Source: Paraburkholderia agricolaris (GTDB lineage: Bacteria > Pseudomonadota > Gammaproteobacteria > Burkholderiales > Burkholderiaceae). From it: a DNA stretch of 64,000 nucleotides. The position numbers and the translations under genes were made by a program. This document shows positions 45,533 through 54,708 of this stretch, piece after piece (the first letter of the stretch is position 1; each line of letters begins with the position of its first letter). The notes beneath the pieces are model-generated. The model was given only the letters and a program-made list of their open reading frames with translations, was not told where the DNA came from and did not search any database. The DNA is taken from positions 2,914,001 to 2,978,000 of the forward strand of contig NZ_QPER01000002.1 in the NCBI RefSeq assembly GCF_009455635.1, written 5' to 3'.

Positions 45533-46486
45533 CTAAAGTTCGGCGCCTTCCGTCTGGCCGTCTATGAACACATTCAACGCATCGATAAACGCGGCTTCGG
45601 CCATGCTCAGCTTGCGGTCCTGCGACCACAGCATGTAGATATCGAGGTCGGCCACGCCGCCGTCCGGCGGCAGCCTTTGCAAGCGGCCCTGAGCGATGTC
45701 GTCGCGCACCACGTGTTCCGGCAGGCAACCAATGCCGAAGCCCGCGAAGATGAAACGCCGCACCTCGGTCATGCTCGACGATGAGCCGACCACGCGCCCC
45801 GTAAAACCCATCTCGTCACGAAAGAATGTGAGTGGCGACATGTGGTCGCCCACCTTGTCGCCGGTGAAAGAGACGAATTTTTCGCCGGCCAGGTCGGCCA
45901 CCTGAATGTCGCTGCGTCCAAAGAGCGGATGATGACGCCCGCAGAAAAGCGCATACCGTTGCCGCAAAAACACGCGGCTGTCGAGCCGTTTGGGTAACGC
46001 GCGCCGCGGCGTCAGTCCAAGCGTTGCGGACTTTTGCTGGAGGCTGTTCACCACGTCGGCGCTGCGCATTTCCTGGCTTTCGAGTTCGATGCGCGGATAC
46101 GTGCGATGGAACTCCGCAAGAAACGTGTCGTAAGCCGGAAAATCGATGCCGCTGACGGTACTCACGCGCACCATGCCGGAGATATCGTGATCGCGATCCA
46201 CCTCGGCAAGCGACAGGCGCGAGATCGTGCCGTACACGTCTTCAGCAATCTGTTTCACTTCGATACCGGCCTGCGTGACCTCGATACGCGGACCGTGGCG
46301 GTCTACGAGGCGCAACCCCAACTGCTCCTCAAGACGGCGCAACGCCTGGCTCACGGCGGGCTGCGTCAGATGCAAACGCGTCGCCGCGCGACTCACGCTG
46401 CCCTCTTTCGCAATGGCGAGAAAAGTGCGCAGCAGGTTCCAGTCAAGGCGGTCGTTCAGGTAAGTGTCCGGGCGGTCTTTGCTCAC
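45533..46486 (-). CDS. LysR-family regulator of the 41.5-50.2 kb regulon
   Basis: The 317-residue protein has a HTH at about 14-72 (NLLRTFLAIAKEGSVSRAATRLHLTQPAVSQAL) and LVDRHGPRIEVT, then a typical effector domain. The start is GTG at 46486, with GAGGCTCATC upstream; a GTG 12 bases earlier is possible. It converges with ghrA and is divergent from the Zn amidase, with element copy 2 in the gap. Because three similar promoter elements flank this gene, it is the natural candidate for their regulator. Confidence 0.87.
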   Translation of the reverse strand: MSKDRPDTYLNDRLDWNLLRTFLAIAKEGSVSRAATRLHLTQPAVSQALRRLEEQLGLRLVDRHGPRIEVTQAGIEVKQIAEDVYGTISRLSLAEVDRDHDISGMVRVSTVSGIDFPAYDTFLAEFHRTYPRIELESQEMRSADVVNSLQQKSATLGLTPRRALPKRLDSRVFLRQRYALFCGRHHPLFGRSDIQVADLAGEKFVSFTGDKVGDHMSPLTFFRDEMGFTGRVVGSSSSMTEVRRFIFAGFGIGCLPEHVVRDDIAQGRLQRLPPDGGVADLDIYMLWSQDRKLSMAEAAFIDALNVFIDGQTEGAEL

Positions 46487-46527
46487 GATGAGCCTCACTG
46501 TTCACATCATCCACGAAAATTATACTG

Positions 46528-46578
46528 AGGATTAGAATTAGAAATTAGACTTATCATTTTTGATTACCGATAAAGGCA
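46528..46578 (+). promoter_or_regulatory. 51-bp conserved promoter element, copy 2
   Basis: This copy lies in the LysR/amidase divergent gap. AGGATTAGAA at its start and CCGATAAAGGCA at its end are identical to copy 1. TTAGAA repeats nearby, giving extra LysR-type half sites. -10 GATAAA is at 46569-46574 with a weak -35 TAGACT 17 bp upstream. The amidase start is 50 bp downstream. Confidence 0.7.
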
Positions 46579-46627
46579 TCACGACGAACCCGACGTGGCA
46601 ATTGCGCCGCGGCTTCAGGAGTATGTG

Positions 46628-47860
46628 ATGCTAAAAATCAATGGTGAGCGGCTCTGGACGAGCCTGATGAACATGGCCGCTGTCGGCGCCACGCCCGCGG
46701 GCGGTGTGCGGCGCCTCGCGCTGACTGAGCAGGACGCGGCCGGCCGGGCGCTTTTTTCGCAATGGTGCGTCGAGGCCGGGCTCACGTTGTCGGTCGACCA
46801 GGTGGGCAATCTCTTCGCGCGGCGCGCCGGCAAACAGAACGACGCGGCACCCGTCGCGAGTGGAAGCCACCTCGACACCCAGCCGGAAGGTGGCCGCTTC
46901 GACGGAGTCTACGGCGTGCTCGCCGCGCTCGAAGTCGTACGCACGCTGAACGATGCGGGCATTCAAACCGAGAAGCCGATCGAGATCGTCGTATGGACCA
47001 ACGAGGAAGGCGCGCGCTTCACGCCGGCCATGCTCGGATCGGCGGCCTTCACCGGCGTCATGCCGCTCGCCCAGGCGTTGAACACGCGTGACGCCAGCGG
47101 CACCTCGGTCGAACAGGCATTGCAAACCACCGGCTACGCCGGCACGCGCGCCGTGCCCGGCATCGTCTTCGACGCCTATTTCGAAGCGCACATCGAACAG
47201 GGGCCCGTGCTCGAGGAAAGCGGCGTACCGATCGGCGTCGTGACAGGTGGCCAGGCGATTCGCTGGCTCGACGTGCACGTGCGTGGGCAGGCTGCGCACG
47301 CGGGCACGACGCCGATGCAGTACCGCCGCGATGCGCTGTTCGCGAGCGCGGAAATGGCTGCGGAACTGGAGCGCATCGCAGCGGAATTCTTCCCGCTGGG
47401 CCTCGCCACCATCGGCGAACTGCACATACGCAATGCCTCGCGCAACACCATCGCCGCCGACCTGACCTTCACGGTGGACCTGCGTCACCCGGACGACGCA
47501 CTCATCGGCAACATGGAAACAGCGCTGCGCGAACGCTTCGACGCGATTGCGAAGCGCCGCCGCCTCACGGTCGAAATTGGACAGCACTGGGTCAGCCCTG
47601 CCACGCCATTCGACCCGCAGTGCATTGCGGCTGTCAGCAACGCGGTGGAGGCGCTGGATTATCCGCATCAGCGCATCATCAGCGGCGCCGGGCACGATGC
47701 GATCCATCTCGCCAAACATTGTCCGACGGCGATGATCTTTATTCCCTGTGTCGACGGCCTGAGTCATAACGAAGCCGAAGACGCGTTGCCGGAAGACGTC
47801 AGACGGGGCACGGACGTACTGCTTCACGCGATGCTGGCACGCGCCGGACAAGCCGCATGA
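46628..47860 (+). CDS. M20-family Zn-dependent amidase/hydantoinase-carbamoylase
   Basis: The 410-residue protein has the binuclear metal motif H81 (GSHLDTQPEGG), D92 (RFDGVYG), E126-E127 (TNEEGARF) and H188 (EAHIEQGPVLE), plus VTGGQAIRWLDVHVRGQAAHAGTTPMQYRRDAL in the dimerisation domain. Members include N-carbamoyl-L-amino acid hydrolase, allantoate amidohydrolase and ureidoglycolate hydrolase, which release ammonia and CO2 from ureido compounds. The ATG at 46628 follows CAGGAG. It overlaps the CitE-like gene by 4 bp (ATGA) and probably supplies its substrate precursor. Confidence 0.88.
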   Translation: MLKINGERLWTSLMNMAAVGATPAGGVRRLALTEQDAAGRALFSQWCVEAGLTLSVDQVGNLFARRAGKQNDAAPVASGSHLDTQPEGGRFDGVYGVLAALEVVRTLNDAGIQTEKPIEIVVWTNEEGARFTPAMLGSAAFTGVMPLAQALNTRDASGTSVEQALQTTGYAGTRAVPGIVFDAYFEAHIEQGPVLEESGVPIGVVTGGQAIRWLDVHVRGQAAHAGTTPMQYRRDALFASAEMAAELERIAAEFFPLGLATIGELHIRNASRNTIAADLTFTVDLRHPDDALIGNMETALRERFDAIAKRRRLTVEIGQHWVSPATPFDPQCIAAVSNAVEALDYPHQRIISGAGHDAIHLAKHCPTAMIFIPCVDGLSHNEAEDALPEDVRRGTDVLLHAMLARAGQAA

Positions 47861-48762
47861 ACGCCCGTCAAACGGTGCGTGCGCCAGGCGTCCGGCGCAC
47901 ATGGCTCTTCGTACCCGGCAACAATGCGGCAGCCCACGCCGCTGCGCTGCGCAGCGGCGCCGACGCCGTGGTCGCCGACCTGGAAGAGATGACCTCGCCA
48001 CAAGAGCGGCCTCAAGCACGCGAGCGCATTGTCACGCTGCTGCGCGAAGCAGCCGGCGCCGGCACATTCGGCTCGGTACGGATCAACACACTGGAACACG
48101 ACGGCCATGCCGATCTCGAAGGCATCATGCCCGGCAAGCCACGGGCAATCTTTCTGCCGCACGCGCAAAGCACGGCCCAACTGGCCGCGCTCGACGATGC
48201 GCTCGCCGTCATCGAGCGCAAGCTGGGCATTCCGGCGGGCTCGACGGAGGTGGTTCCAGTTATCGAATCCGCGCAGGGTCTGGTCAATCTGGGCGCGCTA
48301 CTGCTCGTGGGAGCACGCATAAAGTGCTGCATGCTCGCGGTCGAAGACCTCGCGGCGAATCTCGGCGCACGCCGCACGCCTGGCGGCAACGAACTGCTTT
48401 ACGCACGCAGCCGCTTTCTGATCGAGTGCGTTGCGGCCGGTTGCGTGCCGATCGACCTTCCCTGTACGTACCGCTCAGCGCAGGTACTCGAGCAGGACCT
48501 GGACATCTCCACGCAACTCGGCTTCGCTTCGAAAAGCGTCGTGTTTGCCGAACATGTGCCGGCGATTCACCGTGCGCTGACACCCTCCATGGAAGACGTG
48601 CGGGCGGCGCATGCGCTCATCGACGCGCATACCGCCCAGCAGGCGAACCCGCCTGCCGCTGATGGGTCGATATGGATCGACTACCCGGAGCGCAATAACG
48701 CGCAACGCCTGATCGCCCGTGACGCCCTGCTGCGCGCCTTCGACGACAGCCGCAACGGGTAG
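47857..48762 (+). CDS. HpcH/HpaI-CitE family lyase
   Basis: The 301-residue protein has the CitE-like start RRTWLFVPGNN, then ADAVVADLEEMTSPQERPQARERI, FGSVRIN with the substrate-binding Arg, EVVPVIESAQGLVNL carrying a metal-binding Glu, and VEDLAANLGARRTPGGNELLYARSRFLIECVAAG. CitE-like enzymes cleave citryl-, malyl- or methylmalyl-CoA or act on related beta-hydroxy acids and hydroxyphenylalkanoate esters. Overlap with the amidase gene implies coupled translation and a shared pathway. Confidence 0.85.
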   Translation: MNARQTVRAPGVRRTWLFVPGNNAAAHAAALRSGADAVVADLEEMTSPQERPQARERIVTLLREAAGAGTFGSVRINTLEHDGHADLEGIMPGKPRAIFLPHAQSTAQLAALDDALAVIERKLGIPAGSTEVVPVIESAQGLVNLGALLLVGARIKCCMLAVEDLAANLGARRTPGGNELLYARSRFLIECVAAGCVPIDLPCTYRSAQVLEQDLDISTQLGFASKSVVFAEHVPAIHRALTPSMEDVRAAHALIDAHTAQQANPPAADGSIWIDYPERNNAQRLIARDALLRAFDDSRNG

Positions 48763-48792
48763 GGCCGGCCAACATTAGTCATTCTGATAGTG

Positions 48793-48843
48793 AAGATTAA
48801 AAATCCGAATTTGGCACGCGCATTTCGGCGACCGATAAGAACG
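48793..48843 (+). promoter_or_regulatory. 51-bp conserved promoter element, copy 3
   Basis: This copy is more diverged: AAGATTAAAA at its start and CCGATAAGAAC at its end align with copies 1 and 2 with no gaps. It has the best -35 (TTGGCA, 48811-48816), 17 bp from -10 GATAAG (48834-48839). The MHS start is 40 bp downstream. Confidence 0.6.
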
Positions 48844-48883
48844 CTAATCAAACCAACGCTGCCGTCCATCAACAGGATTCCCC

Positions 48884-50194
48884 ATGTCCCATTCTGAACA
48901 GACGCATCAGCCTGTGCGCGCCGCCACCGCCGCTTTTATCGGCACGGCCGTCGAATATTATGACTACTACACCTATGCGACTGCCGCCGCGCTCGTTCTC
49001 GGCGACGTGTTCTTCCCGAGCAGCAATCACTTCCTCAGTACGATGGCCTCGTTCGGCACGTTCTTCGTCGGCTTCATTGCGCGCCCATTGAGCGGCGCCG
49101 TCTTCGGTCATCTCGGCGACAAGCTCGGCCGCAAGAAGATGCTGCTGCTGACCATGTTCCTGATGGGGATCGCCACGACCGGCATCGGCCTGCTGCCGGG
49201 CTATAGCAGCATCGGCATCTGGGCACCGGTTTCGCTGGTGCTGCTGCGGATTCTCCAGGGAATTGCCGTGGGCGGCGAATGGGGCGGCGCGGTGCTGATG
49301 GCAAGCGAGCACGCGCCTGCGGGACGCAAGACGTTCTTCGCGTCCATGCCGCAGATGGGCAGCCCGGTCGGTTTGATTCTTTCGCTGGTGTCATTCAGGC
49401 TCGTCACCTCGCTCGATCACGACAGCTTCGTGGCCTGGGGCTGGCGCCTGCCGTTTCTGGCCAGCTTCGTGCTGCTGCTGATAGGCATGGCGATCCGTCT
49501 CGGCGTCAAGGAGTCGCCCGAGTTCGAGCAGCTTCGCAAGAATCGCGAGGTGCTGAAGTCGCCCGTCAAGGAAGTGCTGCGCACCGCGTGGTATCCGATC
49601 GTGATGGCGGCGATGGCCACGACGATTGGCTCCGCCGGATTCTTCTTCACCAACACGTTCATGATTTCGTATGTCACCGGTTATCTCGGCATGTCGAAAT
49701 CGTTCATTCTCGATTGCCTGTTTGTCGTCACCCTCATCCAGTTGGCATCGCAACCGATTTCAGCCCTGCTGGCCCAACGCGTTGGAGAAACCCGCTTTCT
49801 GACCTGGGCCGCCCTGGTGTCCATGTTCACGCCTTACCCGATGTTCCTGCTCGTCAAGACGCAAAACCCCGCCGCGATCGTGGCAGGTATCTCACTTGCC
49901 GTGGTGGTGCTGTCCGCGACCTACGCCGTCATCGCCGGCTTCATGACGCCGGCATTTCCCACGCAGGTCCGGTACTCCGGCATTTCGATCGCCTATCAAC
50001 TGTGCGCGACGATTGCCGGCGGCACGACGCCTTTGATCGGCACGATGCTCGCGCAGAATTACAAGGGCGAGTGGCTGCCGCTGGCGCTATTCTTCACGGC
50101 GCTTTCGGCCGTGTCGCTGATTGGAATCGTGGGGCTTGGACGGTATCGCAAGGGGATCCGTGCGGAAGAAACGACTGCGATGCTTGTCAATTAG
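48884..50194 (+). CDS. MFS transporter, MHS type (second of regulon)
   Basis: The 436-residue protein has VEYYDYYTYATAAALVLGDVFFP in helix 1, GHLGDKLGRKKM, RILQGIAVGGEWGGAVLMA and AWGWRLPFL. It is a paralogue of the 41575-42927 carrier but clearly different (for example EYYDYYTY against EWYDLFVF), so it may import a different member of the same compound family. It is preceded by element copy 3 and CAGGATTCCCC. It likely ends the regulon. Confidence 0.9.
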   Translation: MSHSEQTHQPVRAATAAFIGTAVEYYDYYTYATAAALVLGDVFFPSSNHFLSTMASFGTFFVGFIARPLSGAVFGHLGDKLGRKKMLLLTMFLMGIATTGIGLLPGYSSIGIWAPVSLVLLRILQGIAVGGEWGGAVLMASEHAPAGRKTFFASMPQMGSPVGLILSLVSFRLVTSLDHDSFVAWGWRLPFLASFVLLLIGMAIRLGVKESPEFEQLRKNREVLKSPVKEVLRTAWYPIVMAAMATTIGSAGFFFTNTFMISYVTGYLGMSKSFILDCLFVVTLIQLASQPISALLAQRVGETRFLTWAALVSMFTPYPMFLLVKTQNPAAIVAGISLAVVVLSATYAVIAGFMTPAFPTQVRYSGISIAYQLCATIAGGTTPLIGTMLAQNYKGEWLPLALFFTALSAVSLIGIVGLGRYRKGIRAEETTAMLVN

Positions 50195-50269
50195 CGCCGG
50201 CGGGCATGGGATGACCGGGCACGGTGCGAATCCGGCCGGCAACGCGCCTTCGATCGACGTCATGCGCGC

Positions 50270-50965
50270 TTAGAGCGACGCTCCTCCGCACATCACGATC
50301 TGTTGCCCGGTAATCGCGCCCGCTTCGGCGCCGAGCAGAAAGGCGGTCAGCGCCGCCACTTCCGACGGTTTGACGAAGCGGCCGATCGGCGGCAATTTAG
50401 GCGGGGTACCGGCCCGCGCGGGATGGCTGAGCAGCGGCGTATCGGTGGCGCCTGGCGCCACCACATTAACGGTGATGCCGCGCGGAGCAAGTTCGGCGGC
50501 CCAGGAGCGGGCCATGCCGACCAGCGCCGCTTTGGTCGCCGCGTATTGGCTGCGGGTGACGGCGCCGTTCGCGGTCCGGCTGCCGACCAGCACGATGCGG
50601 CCGCCTGCAGCCAGGTTCGGCAACAACGCATTGGCGAGATATGCCGCTGCGTCGACATGAATTCGCCACATCGCCGCGCCGTCTTCGGCGGCGAGTTCGC
50701 CGAGCGGCGCCGTGCGCATGAACCCTGCCGCATGCACGAACGCGTCACAAGCGCCGATAGCGTCGACCACTGGCCCCAGCGCGGCAAAATCGGTTACGTC
50801 GACGGAGACGATGGTCAGGCGCTCGACCTGATGCGTTGCCGGTGTCCGGCACAGGCCGGTTACACGCCACCCATCCTCCAGCAGACGTTGAACGATCGCC
50901 TCGCCGATTCCCGACGACGCACCCGTCACCACCGCATGCCGTTGCTCACCTGCTTTCGCTGTCAC
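50270..50965 (-). CDS. Short-chain dehydrogenase/reductase
   Basis: The 231-residue protein has cofactor motif TGASSGIG (14-21), catalytic S129, Y141 and K145 (YAATK), and HAAG in place of NNAG near residue 80. It lacks a clear acidic residue after strand 2 and has CRTP there, which favours NADPH. It converges with the MHS gene and lies upstream of none; on the minus strand it follows the DeoR gene by 45 bp, so it may be the last gene of the acid-sugar operon. The substrate is unknown. Confidence 0.83.
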   Translation of the reverse strand: MTAKAGEQRHAVVTGASSGIGEAIVQRLLEDGWRVTGLCRTPATHQVERLTIVSVDVTDFAALGPVVDAIGACDAFVHAAGFMRTAPLGELAAEDGAAMWRIHVDAAAYLANALLPNLAAGGRIVLVGSRTANGAVTRSQYAATKAALVGMARSWAAELAPRGITVNVVAPGATDTPLLSHPARAGTPPKLPPIGRFVKPSEVAALTAFLLGAEAGAITGQQIVMCGGASL

Positions 50966-51010
50966 TCCGCTTCTCCTTGAGAATCGGTCACGGAGAGACG
51001 TCGCGAATGC

Positions 51011-51778
51011 CTATCGAACCGCCACGGTCTCCACCGTCACCTCGCCCCGTTCGTCGAACAAGGCCAGTTCCTGCGGCTGAGCCGCGTTATCGGTGATCAA
51101 GGTCCAGTCGCGCTCGAGCGGCGTCCAATGCTGCTGGCTGGCGCGGCCGAGCTTGTCGGCGGTGACGAGCACGAACACGCTGGCCGCCTGACGGATCACG
51201 CATTCCTTCAGATACGCCTGCTCGGCCGTCGCCTCACACAGGCCACGCGTTGCTGTCACGCCGTCCGCGCCGAGAAACGCCTTGTCGAAACTCAGGCGGC
51301 TCAGCGCAAGCTGTGCGAGCGGCCCGAGCGTACTCATGCTCGACGAGCGGATATCGCCGCCGATCAGCGTCACCCGCACCTTGCTGGCGGCGAGCGCGCC
51401 GACCACCAGCAGGTTATTGGTCACGACGTGAATCGAACGATGCCCGATCAATTGCCGCGCCAGCGCTGCCGTGGTCGTCCCGCCGTCGAGAAACAGCGTG
51501 TCGTCCTCCTGGACATGCAGGAGCGCGGCGCGCGCGATCGCATCCTTCTGCTCGCGAAAGCTCTCGCTGCGCTCGTCGAGCGACGCTTCCGGTTCATGCG
51601 CACTGACCGCTGCCGCGCCGCCATAGGTGCGCAGGATCTGGCGGTCGTCGGCGAGTGCCCGCAAATCCCGCCGCACGGTCGCCTCGGACATGCCGAAGTG
51701 CTCGCACAGCGTACCGACATCTGTCATCCCGCCCAGTACAGCGTGAAGCATCGCCTCGCGGCGTTTCGCAACTTTCAT
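51011..51778 (-). CDS. DeoR-family transcriptional regulator
   Basis: The 255-residue protein has an N-terminal HTH (REAMLHAVLGGMTDVGTLCEHFGMSEATVRRDLRALADDRQILRTYGGA) and a sugar-phosphate-binding domain with FLDGGTTTAALA, VVTNNL and the C-terminal VTADKLGRAS. The ATG at 51778 places the HTH at the usual distance; an upstream ATG would add 27 atypical residues. DeoR proteins respond to phosphorylated sugars, which fits an operon with a sugar-acid kinase. It lies downstream of the BNR-repeat gene by 148 bp. Confidence 0.88.
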   Translation of the reverse strand: MKVAKRREAMLHAVLGGMTDVGTLCEHFGMSEATVRRDLRALADDRQILRTYGGAAAVSAHEPEASLDERSESFREQKDAIARAALLHVQEDDTLFLDGGTTTAALARQLIGHRSIHVVTNNLLVVGALAASKVRVTLIGGDIRSSSMSTLGPLAQLALSRLSFDKAFLGADGVTATRGLCEATAEQAYLKECVIRQAASVFVLVTADKLGRASQQHWTPLERDWTLITDNAAQPQELALFDERGEVTVETVAVR

Positions 51779-51926
51779 GATCTTGGATCGGAGGAACCGG
51801 TTAAGCGACAGCGCGCCAGCAGCGCGCGAAAAAGTGTGCCTAGTGTAGCGAATTTCCATTCGTACGCCGCGTCCCTTTCCGGTTCGCTCAAAACCGGCTG
51901 CTCCCCCTGCTGCCTGACTTACGACT

Positions 51927-53114
51927 TCAACCGCGCACCCACGTTTCGTCGACGCTCACGTACTTGATCCGTTGACGGAAGTAAGTGAAAGCAATATGCA
52001 ATGCACCGTCGGCCGATTGCACAATCGACGGATACGAATACTCGCGGTTACGCTGCTCGGCCGAGTTGTTCGTCATGCAGTAGCCATCGCCGATTTCCAG
52101 AGTGCGCCGACGTGTCCAACTGTGGCCGCCGTCTTCGGAAATCGCCAGTGACATCGGGCTTCGCGGCGCGCCCCAGAACGCGCTGCCGCGTGCCGACGCG
52201 CGCTGGTCGCGCAACGCGCCGCTGTCTTCGGAGTCTTCAATATCGTCGTACAGCGAGGCGCGCCGCCCGGTGGCATGCGACGCGTCGCTCTCGTTGTACA
52301 CCAGCGCGAGATGGCCATTTTTCAGCGACACGAACTGGATCGACGAATTGTTGTTCGGCAACGTGGTCGCTTGCGGCGCGCTCCACGTGCGGCCATCTTT
52401 CGAGCGGCTCGCGTATATGAAGTCCGCCCAGCGGCTGCGGAACAGCGCAAGCAACGAGCCGTCTGCGAGCACCTGGACGTTCATATGCACACAACCCACG
52501 CTATCGGGCACCTCATATTCGCGCCACGACTGTCCTTCGTCCGCGGAAATCAGCACGGCGCTGATATCGTTGTTGCCGACCCAACGCTCGCCGGGTTCGG
52601 TGCGGCACATAAACACCGGACACAACCACGCGCCGTCCGGCAGCACGACGATCGGCTGGCGCACGAAGGTGCCCGCACGGTCGAACAACGTTTCGATCGG
52701 CCCCCAGCTCACCCCGCCGTCGGACGAGATGCGCCGCCGCACAATCGCCGTGTTCTGATGTCCGGACAACTGCGCGGTATAAGTCAGCCACAAGCGGCCA
52801 TCGGGCGCGGTGAACAGCACGGGATTCTGCTCGGAGCGCGTCGGGTCGTTCGACAGTTTCTCGGGCTCGGACCAGACGCCGGTACCGGCACGCAAGCGCG
52901 ACATGTAGACCGACACGTCGGGAATTCCTTCCTGCGTACCGCCGAACCAGACACACAGCAGGTCGCCATCAGGCAGCGCATGCAGATTGGCCGCGTGATT
53001 CTGCACGCATGGAGACGGCAAATACGCGTCGCGGCGTTGCGCGTCGGCGTAGGTCACGCGTACGTGGCTGTCCCACGCCGTCGAGGCCGGGGTCTCTGCG
53101 AGGATGGAAGTCAT
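51927..53114 (-). CDS. BNR-repeat (sialidase-like) protein, no signal peptide
   Basis: The 395-residue beta-propeller protein has four Asp boxes (S-x-D-x-G-x-x-W type) at about 130-137 (SSDGGVSW), 190-197 (SADEGQSW), 238-244 (SKDGRTW, one residue shorter) and 326-333 (SEDGGHSW). Conserved stretches are YLPSPCVQNHAANLHALPDGDLLCVWFGG split over 31-59, and YSYPSIVQSADGALHIAFTYFR near the C-terminus. Such proteins include sialidases and rhamnosyl-glucuronate lyases. Without a signal peptide it would act in the cytoplasm on a small imported glycoside. The ATG at 53114 follows AGGAGAACTCCGG. It lies 25 bp after the symporter gene. Confidence 0.78.
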   Translation of the reverse strand: MTSILAETPASTAWDSHVRVTYADAQRRDAYLPSPCVQNHAANLHALPDGDLLCVWFGGTQEGIPDVSVYMSRLRAGTGVWSEPEKLSNDPTRSEQNPVLFTAPDGRLWLTYTAQLSGHQNTAIVRRRISSDGGVSWGPIETLFDRAGTFVRQPIVVLPDGAWLCPVFMCRTEPGERWVGNNDISAVLISADEGQSWREYEVPDSVGCVHMNVQVLADGSLLALFRSRWADFIYASRSKDGRTWSAPQATTLPNNNSSIQFVSLKNGHLALVYNESDASHATGRRASLYDDIEDSEDSGALRDQRASARGSAFWGAPRSPMSLAISEDGGHSWTRRRTLEIGDGYCMTNNSAEQRNREYSYPSIVQSADGALHIAFTYFRQRIKYVSVDETWVRG

Positions 53115-53139
53115 CCGGAGTTCTCCTGAATACGTCACT

Positions 53140-54564
53140 TCAATGTGATTCACGATGCTGAAGCCGCTCCCCGCTCGCGCCGACAGGCTTGGAACCCGAC
53201 GGAAACAGCAGCTTTTCCAGCACGATTACGATAGCCGGTGTCACCAGCGACACATACATATTGTCGATGCCGAACGGATTGCCGAGCAGATACCAGACCG
53301 TCGTCGAGATCGTTGCGATGATCAGCGCGGCCATTGCGCCACGGCTGCTGTTAAAGAATGGCAGATAGATGCCGATCAAGGCCACCACGGAGACCGTCAA
53401 CCGCAACGCCCGCGTGAAGAAGGACAGCGCGAGAATCTGCGGAACGAACAGCACGAACACGAGCGGCACGAGTCCGACCCCCAGCGAAATCCAGCGCGTC
53501 ATGCGCAATTCGACGTCCGGCGTCGGGTTGTAACGCGGCACATAGAAGTCCTTTACCACCAGCGATGCGATCGCAAGCGCCACCGTGCACACGCTGACGA
53601 AAATCGACGCCACCAGCGAAGTCGTCACCACGCCGGCCAGCAGCGGATTCATATGCTGCAGGAACACCGGCAGCGCATAGAGACTCTTGATGTGGGGAAA
53701 CAGAAACTTGGCAGCCACGCCGAGAAAACCCAGCGCGATCGAGATCGGCACGCATAACGCCGCGGCAAGCAGCGAGGCATTGCGCGCCGCCGCCGGCGAA
53801 CGGGTCGCGGAAATCGCCTGAATGATGAACTGGGTCGAGAAGATCGCGCCGGCCGTGCCGATGATCCACGCGCCGATCGTACCGTTGCTCAGCGAGCCGT
53901 TCCATGTGAAGTAATGCTCGGGCATCTGCGCCATCATCGGCTGGATGCCACCGGTCATTTGCCACGCCACGATCACCAGAATCGCGATGCCGATCAGCTT
54001 GACCGCGCTATGCACGATGGTCAGATAGGCGACGCTCTTCAAGCCGCCCCAGGCGAAATACACGGTACTGACAATCGCCGTGATCACCGCCGCAGTGGGC
54101 AGATTGATGCGCATCACCGTTGAAATCGCCGCCGCGCCGCTCACATAGTTGCCCACGTTCACGAGGAACAGCGCATAGATCATGATCGCCGAGACGACCA
54201 GCTTTGCACGCTTGCCGTACTTCATTGCGATGAAACCGGAGATCGTGAATTCACCCGAACTGTAGAGGCGTTTGGCCATGAACAGGCCGAAGAACAGAAA
54301 GCCGATCGACGCGGCGATCACCGACCACGACGCCGCGATACCCGCGCTGAACGCTTCCTGCGAGGTGCCGATCGTCGACTTCGCGCCGATGAACTCCGAC
54401 ATCAGCAATACCGCGACGACCATGGCCGGCATCGAGCGCGACGCCACCATGAACTGCTCGGAATTGCGGCTGCGCAGCCGGATGCTGAACCAGCTGGTCA
54501 GCAGGATGTAGAGCACGACCATCCCGATGATGATCGCTGTGTCCCAGTAGCTAAAAGTTGCCAT
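53140..54564 (-). CDS. Sodium:solute symporter (SSS family)
   Basis: The 474-residue protein has about 13 helices. Family features are MSEFIGAKSTIGTSQEAFSAGIAASWSVIAASIGF over helices 1-2, FTISGFIAMKYGKRAKLV, and FIIQAISATRSPAAARNASLLAAAL in the SSS motif region. SSS carriers import sugars, sialic acid, amino acids or short acids with sodium. The ATG at 54564 follows GGAGACACC. It lies 144 bp downstream of the kinase-PdxA gene and 25 bp upstream of the BNR gene. It is probably the importer for the substrate of this operon. Confidence 0.9.
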   Translation of the reverse strand: MATFSYWDTAIIIGMVVLYILLTSWFSIRLRSRNSEQFMVASRSMPAMVVAVLLMSEFIGAKSTIGTSQEAFSAGIAASWSVIAASIGFLFFGLFMAKRLYSSGEFTISGFIAMKYGKRAKLVVSAIMIYALFLVNVGNYVSGAAAISTVMRINLPTAAVITAIVSTVYFAWGGLKSVAYLTIVHSAVKLIGIAILVIVAWQMTGGIQPMMAQMPEHYFTWNGSLSNGTIGAWIIGTAGAIFSTQFIIQAISATRSPAAARNASLLAAALCVPISIALGFLGVAAKFLFPHIKSLYALPVFLQHMNPLLAGVVTTSLVASIFVSVCTVALAIASLVVKDFYVPRYNPTPDVELRMTRWISLGVGLVPLVFVLFVPQILALSFFTRALRLTVSVVALIGIYLPFFNSSRGAMAALIIATISTTVWYLLGNPFGIDNMYVSLVTPAIVIVLEKLLFPSGSKPVGASGERLQHRESH

Positions 54565-54708
54565 GGTGTCTCCAATGTATTTTGACGACGTCTTCGCATC
54601 GAAAAATTCGGCCGCCGGGCGTGTCCCCGCCTTCTCGCCGGCCGAGAATCTGTTTCCACCGCATGAGCGGCAAGGTGTTGCCGGTTGTTACCGGTTTGCG
54701 GCCCGCGC

